DNA of 18,456 nucleotides from an uncultured Planctomycetaceae bacterium (lineage in GTDB: Bacteria > Planctomycetota > Planctomycetia > Pirellulales > Thermoguttaceae). The position numbers and the translations under genes were made by a program. Where the stretch lies: assembly GCA_947307005.1 (NCBI GenBank), contig CAMZHY010000014.1, positions 1-18,456 on the forward strand, read 5' to 3'. Numbering within the stretch: position 1 is the first letter of the stretch; every line of letters starts with the position of its first letter. Shown here piece after piece: positions 14,073 through 18,456 of this stretch. The notes beneath the pieces were generated by a model. It was not told where the DNA came from. It did not search any database and worked only from the letters and a program-made list of their open reading frames with translations.

Positions 14073-15368
14073 ATGGATTCGGTAAAAGTTGGTTTGATCG
14101 GAATGGGAACGATCGGCGCGGGAGTCGCTAAAATCTTGCTCGGAAAAGCCGACATGATTGCGAATCGCGTCGGTAAAAGAGTCGAGCTTGTTAAGATTTG
14201 CGACTGCGACACGACGAGCGATCGCGGCGTCGCGCTTCCTCCCGGCATGATGACCAGCGACGTTTCCGAGATTATGAACGATCCCGAGATTTCGATCGTC
14301 ATAGAACTCGTCGGCGGAACCGGCGTCGCGCGCGAATTTGCGACGAGGGCGCTCGAGTGTGGAAAAGATCTCGTGACCGCGAACAAGGCGCTCCTCGCGA
14401 ATTGCGGCGGGGAACTCTTTGCGTTGGCGCGAAAACACGGTCGTACGATCAGTTTCGAAGCGTCGGTGTGCGGCGGCGTGCCCGTCTTGGCGTCGCTTCA
14501 AACGTCGCTTCTCGCGAATCGCATCGAATCGATTCAGGCGATTTGCAACGGAACGTGCAACTTCATTCTTTCCGAGATGGAATCGAAGAACGCCGCGTAC
14601 GCCGACGCGCTCAAAGAAGCGCAGCGTCTCGGGTTTGCGGAAGCGAATCCGACTCTTGACGTCGACGGTTCCGATTCGACTCAGAAACTCGCGATTCTCG
14701 CGCAACTCGCCTTTGGCGCGCGTCCCGACTGGAAGAGTATTCCGCGCGTCGGCGTCGACGTTGTCGACGCGATCGATTTCCGTTTTGCGAAAGATCTTGG
14801 GCGCACCATTCGACTCCTCGCGATTGCGGAACGAACTCCCGACGGTCTCGTTCTGAAGGTTACGCCGACGCTTGTGCCGGAAAATTCCGCGCTCGCGAAG
14901 GTTACGAACGCGTTTAACGCGATTCAAATCGTCGGCGATTCCGTCGGTCCCGTCTTCTATCAAGGCTGGGGCGCGGGGCAGCTTCCGACCGCGTCCGCCG
15001 TTTGCAGCGACGTGATCGACGTCGCGCTAGGCCGCGCGCGCATCACGTTCGACTCGCTTCGCCTGTGGAGCGACGAACGCGAGAGCGTCAATATTATGGA
15101 CGCGAGCAAGATTCGCAGCCGCGCTTACCTGCGTTTCAACGTCGAGGATCGTCCCGGCGTTCTCGCCGATATTTCGGCCTCGCTCGGAAAGCACGGCGTG
15201 TCGATCGCCGCGATGCTCCAGCACGCGAAAGCGAACCCCGACGATAAGCTCGCTTCGATTATTATTGTTACGTACGAGGCTCCCGACGACGCTCTCCAGG
15301 CGGCGCTCGACGAACTTGCCCCGATCCCTTATATCGGCGCGCCGGTCAAGCTCGCCGTTCGAGACTGA
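14073..15368 (+). CDS. hom: Homoserine dehydrogenase with C-terminal ACT domain
   Basis: Reduces aspartate semialdehyde to homoserine with NAD(P)H on the way to threonine and methionine. The protein has 431 residues. The Rossmann motif GMGTIG is at 10-15; TANKALLA carries Lys105; the catalytic segment is DVDGSDSTQK (196-205), in which Asp196, Asp201 and Lys205 align with Asp214, Asp219 and Lys223 of the yeast enzyme. An ACT domain (about 351-431, YLRFNVEDRPGVLADIS) is the likely site of threonine feedback inhibition. No aspartokinase is fused. The ATG is preceded by GAAAGG. The gene is divergent from the rlmM-like gene and 67 nt ahead of a secreted-protein gene that is unlikely to share its pathway. 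Confidence 0.97.
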   Translation: MDSVKVGLIGMGTIGAGVAKILLGKADMIANRVGKRVELVKICDCDTTSDRGVALPPGMMTSDVSEIMNDPEISIVIELVGGTGVAREFATRALECGKDLVTANKALLANCGGELFALARKHGRTISFEASVCGGVPVLASLQTSLLANRIESIQAICNGTCNFILSEMESKNAAYADALKEAQRLGFAEANPTLDVDGSDSTQKLAILAQLAFGARPDWKSIPRVGVDVVDAIDFRFAKDLGRTIRLLAIAERTPDGLVLKVTPTLVPENSALAKVTNAFNAIQIVGDSVGPVFYQGWGAGQLPTASAVCSDVIDVALGRARITFDSLRLWSDERESVNIMDASKIRSRAYLRFNVEDRPGVLADISASLGKHGVSIAAMLQHAKANPDDKLASIIIVTYEAPDDALQAALDELAPIPYIGAPVKLAVRD

Positions 15369-15435
15369 TTTAATCCTATTTCCCATGGTTTAGCGTCCTT
15401 AGCGCCGCTATTTTATTGCTGATGAGAGAACGCCC

Positions 15436-16827
15436 ATGACTTCACATTTCCGATTTCTGTCGTCGCCCCGTCCGTTTTTAAAAGCGGTCGCTTCGGCGCT
15501 TCTCGTCTTTACGCTGTGCGCCGCCGCGTCGGAGGCGTTCGGACAACCGCCGAGGAGACCAGGCGGCGACAGTAGCGCCGGACGCGGCGGTCGCGGAGAT
15601 CGCGGCGGCGACAACAGCGGCGGTCGTAGAGGTTCCGGCGGCGACAACAACGGCGGTCGCAGAGGCTACGGCGGCGACAACAACGGCGGTCGCGACGGAC
15701 GCGGGGAAGCTCCAGGGTTTCCCGGCGGCGGTTTTCCAGGAATGCCGGGAGTAGGTTTTCCTGGACAGCCTGGCCAGCCGGGACAACCGGGCCAGCCGGG
15801 CCAAGAAGGTCAGGGGGGGCTGGAAGGTCAGCCCGACCAGCAGCAGCCGAAACCCGAACGCAAAGTTGATCTTGACACGGCGCTCGACAATTCGCTCGGC
15901 ACGGTTCCGATTCCTCTGAATCAAGACGCTTTTCGCGCGCGAGACGGAGCGAGACTAACAGGAACGTATCTCAAGGGGAAGGGGGATAAGGATACGCCGG
16001 TCGTAATTCTGGTTCCCGGTCTCGATATGGAAGAAGGGGCGTACAATCAGCTCGGGCAACTTCTCGCGCAGCAAGGGTATGGCGTCTTGATTCCCGATTT
16101 GCGAAGTTCCAATCAGGATCAAGGTCCTCGCAACCAGAATAACAATCCTCCCAACGACAGACAACAGGTTCAAGAGCAAAGGTCGCGTCAGCCTTCGAAT
16201 CGCGACGTTAGCGCGATGATTAACGCGGACCGCGAGGTGTGGTTTAACTTCCTTTTCCACGTGAACGACAAGGGACTGTGCAACGTTAAAAAGACGATCA
16301 TCGTCGGATCCGAGTTTGGCGCCGCGCTCGCTTGCGCGTGGGCGAAGAACGACTGGGGCGTCAAGGGCGAGATGGGGCAGAACGTCGTGGGACTCGCGCT
16401 CCTTTCTCCCGACGCGGTCGACGATAAGAAGAAGAAGAAGGACGACGAAGAGGGTCAAACCTCCTCGCAGACATACGACTGCCTCAATTCGTTGGAAGCT
16501 CTTCATAAGCTCGCGAAGGGCAAAGTCTTCGGGTATTTGATTATCGCGGGTTCCAACGTCGAGGAGAAGTTGAACGCGGCGCAGACGATTCAACGTCGAA
16601 TCGGCGGCGCGAAGGACGAAAAGGCGAAACCGCAGGACAAGGTCGTTCTGTTCTATTCGCTCCAGACAAGCATGCAGGGAACGCAGCTGCTTGGGCTTGA
16701 ATCCTTGAACGTCGCGGGAACGATCGGTCAGTTCGTCGCCAAAAGAATGAGCGAACTTCCGCAAAAACGCGATAAATGGTCGCCGATCAACGAGGATCTT
16801 ACGAAAGAGGAAAAAGAAAAGAAATAG
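15436..16827 (+). CDS. Secreted Gly-rich protein with degenerate alpha/beta-hydrolase-like domain
   Basis: A 463-residue exported protein. Residues 1-36 are a signal peptide (basic start, hydrophobic 18-31, likely cut after AFG); there is no lipobox. Residues 37-90 hold three near-identical 11-residue repeats (GGDNNGGRRGY type), then a collagen-like Gly-x-Pro stretch with GQPGQPGQPGQ (about 105-127). From about 145 a hydrolase-like fold begins: VVILVPGLDMEEGAYNQLGQ (189-208), then YGVLIPDLRSS (215-225) and IIVGSEFGAA at the nucleophile-elbow position. The elbow reads GSEFG, with Glu293 where the G-x-S-x-G serine is expected, so ordinary esterase activity is doubtful. Gln/Asn-rich (224-255) and Lys-rich (about 330-345) inserts interrupt the fold. 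Function unknown; a cell-surface structural or binding role is possible. Confidence 0.85.
   Translation: MTSHFRFLSSPRPFLKAVASALLVFTLCAAASEAFGQPPRRPGGDSSAGRGGRGDRGGDNSGGRRGSGGDNNGGRRGYGGDNNGGRDGRGEAPGFPGGGFPGMPGVGFPGQPGQPGQPGQPGQEGQGGLEGQPDQQQPKPERKVDLDTALDNSLGTVPIPLNQDAFRARDGARLTGTYLKGKGDKDTPVVILVPGLDMEEGAYNQLGQLLAQQGYGVLIPDLRSSNQDQGPRNQNNNPPNDRQQVQEQRSRQPSNRDVSAMINADREVWFNFLFHVNDKGLCNVKKTIIVGSEFGAALACAWAKNDWGVKGEMGQNVVGLALLSPDAVDDKKKKKDDEEGQTSSQTYDCLNSLEALHKLAKGKVFGYLIIAGSNVEEKLNAAQTIQRRIGGAKDEKAKPQDKVVLFYSLQTSMQGTQLLGLESLNVAGTIGQFVAKRMSELPQKRDKWSPINEDLTKEEKEKK
15604..15702 (+). repeat. Three tandem 33-bp coding repeats
   Basis: Three units at 15604-15636, 15637-15669 and 15670-15702 each start GGCGGCGACAAC and encode GGDN(N/S)GGR plus a variable tail. 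The low divergence suggests recent expansion by slippage or unequal recombination. Confidence 0.85.
15751..15816 (+). repeat. Collagen-like Gly-x-x coding repeat
   Basis: About seven consecutive Gly-x-x triplets, mostly GQP and GFP, made of near-identical 9-nt units. They lie between the signal-proximal repeats and the folded domain of the secreted protein. Confidence 0.7.
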
Positions 16828-16858
16828 CGCGACCGACGACGTCGCAACGAGATGAAAG

Positions 16859-16892
16859 AAGGGCGGTTTCTCCTTGGAAGCCGCCCTTTCTT
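16859..16892 (+). terminator. Intrinsic terminator of the secreted-protein gene
   Basis: AAGGGCGG (16859-16866) pairs with CCGCCCTT (16881-16888). The inner TTTC/GGAA bases extend the stem, and TTTCTT follows. It lies 32 nt after the stop codon. Confidence 0.85.
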
Positions 16893-17015
16893 ATGTTGCG
16901 CTTGGAATCCCTAGGCGTTTAGGATTCGTTTGACGCCTCGCGAGGCTTGACTTTTCTCGACGTTTTGAGAAAATTCGATGAAATCGCCAGCGCGCTCCCT
17001 TTTTCATCGAAAAAT

Positions 17016-17019
17016 GAGG
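17016..17019 (+). promoter_or_regulatory. Shine-Dalgarno deciding the ATPase start
   Basis: GAGG, 5 nt before the ATG at 17025. The upstream in-frame TTG at 16947 has no such site and would add 26 residues before the conserved start of the family. Confidence 0.65.
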
Positions 17020-17024
17020 TTGCC

Positions 17025-17780
17025 ATGTACATTCGTCGCAATTCAGAACAGACGCTCCTCGAAGTTAGCCGTTCTTTTCCATGCGTCGTAGTTTACGGTC
17101 CGCGACAAGTAGGAAAGTCGACGATGGTCGATTACCTCTTCGGCGACCGCTGTCGAAAGGCGACGTTGGACGATCTCGACGATCGGACGCTTGCAAATCA
17201 GAATCCGAAACTCTTTTTAGAAAGATACGGTTGGCCGCTGATTATCGACGAAATTCAGAAAGCGCCGCGACTTCTCGACGAAATCAAGAAAAACGTCGAC
17301 GCGCAACGGCTCCTTTGGTTGAAGGAAAATAAACGTCGGGAACTTATGTACGTTCTTACGGGATCGAGTCGTTTTGAACTCCAAGAGGGCGTTTCCGAAT
17401 CGCTTGCGGGACGTTGCGGAGTCTTTGAACTGTCGTCTCTGTCGCAGTCGGAGAAATACGGCGCCGAAGGGAAGCTTTTTCAACCTGAGATGGAAGCGGC
17501 TTTGGAACGCGAGAGGGAACTTCCCTGCGCGTATCGAACGAGGGCGCAAGTTTTTGAGGATATTTTTCAAGGGGGCATGCCAGACGTCGTCACGGGCGAA
17601 TCGCAGCGCGAGGCGTATTTTAGGTCTTACGTCGACACGTACATAGAAAAGGACGTTCGCAAACTCGTCGCGGCGGGTAGCGAGTCGGCGTTTCGAAACT
17701 TCCTGTCGATCCTCGCGCTCAGAACGGCGCAAGAACTTCGATACGACATCTCTTGCGTCGAGCGTGGGAATAGACGTTAA
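17025..17780 (+). CDS. AAA-family ATPase with DUF4143, N-terminal part of a frameshifted gene
   Basis: This half encodes the P-loop ATPase part of the widespread AAA_14/DUF4143 family. The N-terminal YIRRNSEQTLLEVSRSFP is typical; then come Walker A GPRQVGKST (residues about 26-34), the sensor-like TGSSRFELQ, the LAGR(C)G segment and FQGGMPDV, with the DUF4143 start YFRSYVDTYIEKDVRKLV. Walker B is PLIIDEIQK. The frame runs out at 17780, only about 30 nt after the RTAQELRY segment. The natural continuation is in the +1 frame from 17752, so the gene is broken near 17749-17751. The start at 17025 is set by a GAGG site. Family members are thought to bind DNA or nucleic acid; none has a firm general role. 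It stands alone, with no partner gene here. Confidence 0.85.
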   Translation: MYIRRNSEQTLLEVSRSFPCVVVYGPRQVGKSTMVDYLFGDRCRKATLDDLDDRTLANQNPKLFLERYGWPLIIDEIQKAPRLLDEIKKNVDAQRLLWLKENKRRELMYVLTGSSRFELQEGVSESLAGRCGVFELSSLSQSEKYGAEGKLFQPEMEAALERERELPCAYRTRAQVFEDIFQGGMPDVVTGESQREAYFRSYVDTYIEKDVRKLVAAGSESAFRNFLSILALRTAQELRYDISCVERGNRR

Positions 17781-18282
17781 GACCTGCAAGAGGTGGATAT
17801 CGATCCTTGAAACCTCGGGGCTGATTTTTTTATTGCAACCATATTTATCGAACGTATCCAATCGGATTATCAAGGCGCCAAAGCTTTATTTCATGGACTG
17901 CGGGCTTTGCTCCTATTTGTGCAAATGGCCCAACGCGGAAATGTTGGAGGCGGGAGCCATGGGCGGCGCGTTCTTTGAAACGTACGTCGTCGCCGAACTG
18001 ATCCGAAACTTCCAAGTTCATAACCTTGATCCGAGAGAGTCGCTCTTCTATTACCGCGATATCGACCAGAAAGAAATCGACCTGCTCTTCGTCCGTCGCG
18101 ACGTAGTCTACCCTATCGAAATCAAAAAGAGCGCCGCCCCTGTCAAACCGACGAAAAACTTCCGTGTTCTGGAAAAATACCATATGAAAATCGGAATGGG
18201 ACTGGTCGTCGATACTTGCGATAAGATACGACCGATTAACGAATTGACGTACTTCTATCCCGTAAGTCTGTTGGGAATGTAG
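17764..18282 (+). CDS. DUF4143 C-terminal part of the frameshifted ATPase gene
   Basis: This is the rest of the same gene in another frame. It opens at GTG 17764, though homology already begins at about 17752 (Leu-Ala-Ser-Ser before Val-Gly-Ile-Asp). Visible are the winged-helix-like GIDVKTCKRWISILETSG, then APKLYFMDCGLCSYL, GAFFETYVVAELIRN, and the PD-(D/E)XK nuclease-like pattern FYYRDIDQKEIDLLF...YPIEIKKSAAP, with Glu, Asp and the Glu-x-Lys pair in order. Joined to the upstream half, the product would be about 418 residues, normal for the family. GTG 17764 has no good ribosome-binding site, so separate translation is doubtful. Confidence 0.8.
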   Translation: MGIDVKTCKRWISILETSGLIFLLQPYLSNVSNRIIKAPKLYFMDCGLCSYLCKWPNAEMLEAGAMGGAFFETYVVAELIRNFQVHNLDPRESLFYYRDIDQKEIDLLFVRRDVVYPIEIKKSAAPVKPTKNFRVLEKYHMKIGMGLVVDTCDKIRPINELTYFYPVSLLGM

Positions 18283-18290
18283 ATTATTTA

Positions 18291-18330
18291 CTGAAACGGA
18301 ATATTGCAATGTGGACGGCGTTTCTTTCAG
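18291..18330. terminator. Weak hairpin between converging genes
   Basis: CTGAAACG (18291-18298) can pair with CGTTTCTTTCAG (18319-18330) with a bulge, over a 20-nt loop. It lies between the ATPase stop and the stop of the minus-strand gene. The T content is low, so it is a doubtful terminator. Confidence 0.25.
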
Positions 18331-18351
18331 ACGGTCGACCTATTGGAAGAA

Positions 18352-18456
18352 TTAACGTTCCGTTCTTTCGACAAACCCGCGTTTCACCAGTTCTTTGGCA
18401 ATACGTTTACCGATTTCCCCGTAGGCTTTGACCATTTCAAAATGGTAGACGCGGGT
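18352..18456 (-). CDS. C-terminal end of an unidentified gene
   Basis: An open minus-strand frame of 34 codons plus TAA (complement at 18352-18354) runs off the right edge. The visible tail is charged and amphipathic, with KAYGEIGKRIAKELVKRGF as a likely terminal helix, and looks coding by composition. It is too short to assign a family. The gene converges on the DUF4143 ATPase gene. Confidence 0.5.
   Translation of the reverse strand, partial: TRVYHFEMVKAYGEIGKRIAKELVKRGFVERTER

Noticed and set aside
14046..14963. 305-codon minus-strand ORF opposite hom
   Set aside because: Antisense shadow of homoserine dehydrogenase, Arg-rich and without motifs.
15604..15816. CRISPR-like repeats
   Set aside because: The repeats are in frame, contiguous without spacers, and encode Gly-rich protein sequence.
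15955..16764. 269-codon minus-strand ORF opposite the secreted protein gene
   Set aside because: Shadow frame. The sense strand has a signal peptide, a ribosome-binding site and a terminator.

Overview
The window carries ordinary bacterial chromosomal genes with a planctomycete flavour. The likely source is a member of the Planctomycetota, perhaps a gut or anaerobic Pirellulales/Thermoguttaceae-type lineage. This is inferred from the membrane-spanning Hanks-type kinase with a long low-complexity linker, frequent TTG/GTG starts, loosely packed genes, the arginine/alanine/aspartate-rich codon style (GCG, GAC, CGT, TCG) and a small protein of a style I associate with planctomycetes. No rRNA, tRNA, CRISPR array, insertion sequence or phage gene was seen.

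Layout, left to right. (1) 2-2470 (+): C-terminal 823 codons of a Ser/Thr kinase whose N-lobe lies outside the window. (2) 2559-3874 (+): a CatA-type acetyltransferase homologue followed 29 nt later by a GyrI-like small-molecule-binding protein, closed by a bidirectional hairpin terminator. (3) 4026-5156 (-): rpsG and rpsL, without fusA or tuf, with a good promoter about 200 nt upstream of rpsL. (4) 5448-6386 (-): a uroporphyrinogen-decarboxylase-family paralogue that is not a classic HemE. (5) 6387-6982: the only long gene-free stretch, AT-rich, with palindromes and a candidate promoter. (6) 6983-8575 (+): a CLC antiporter with fluoride-clade (CLC-F) motifs. (7) 8672-9283: an independent transcription unit (extended -10 promoter, structured leader with a possible 31-codon leader ORF, 109-aa protein, intrinsic terminator). 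(8) 9319-10308 (+): a BASS-family Na+ symporter, meeting hemB (-) at a near-perfect bidirectional terminator. (9) 10431-13842 (-): rlmM-like methyltransferase gene, prs and hemB in transcription order. (10) 14073-16827 (+): homoserine dehydrogenase with ACT domain, then a secreted Gly-rich/collagen-like protein with a degenerate alpha/beta-hydrolase fold, ended by a terminator. (11) 17025-18282 (+): an AAA/DUF4143 ATPase gene split by an apparent one-base insertion. (12) 18352-18456 (-): the tail of an unidentified gene running off the right edge.

The gene set is mostly housekeeping: ribosomal proteins, PRPP synthesis, tetrapyrrole synthesis, Thr/Met synthesis and 23S rRNA modification. Accessory modules are interleaved: a possible drug-modifying/sequestering pair, a fluoride exporter, a solute symporter and a decayed ATPase. 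I found no clear unknown multi-gene system. The strongest unusual points are arginine at position 88 of ribosomal protein S12 (a position linked to streptomycin resistance), the CLC-F antiporter with no riboswitch I could recognise, the glutamate in place of the nucleophile in the secreted hydrolase-like protein, the self-contained unit for the 109-aa protein, and the frameshifted ATPase.
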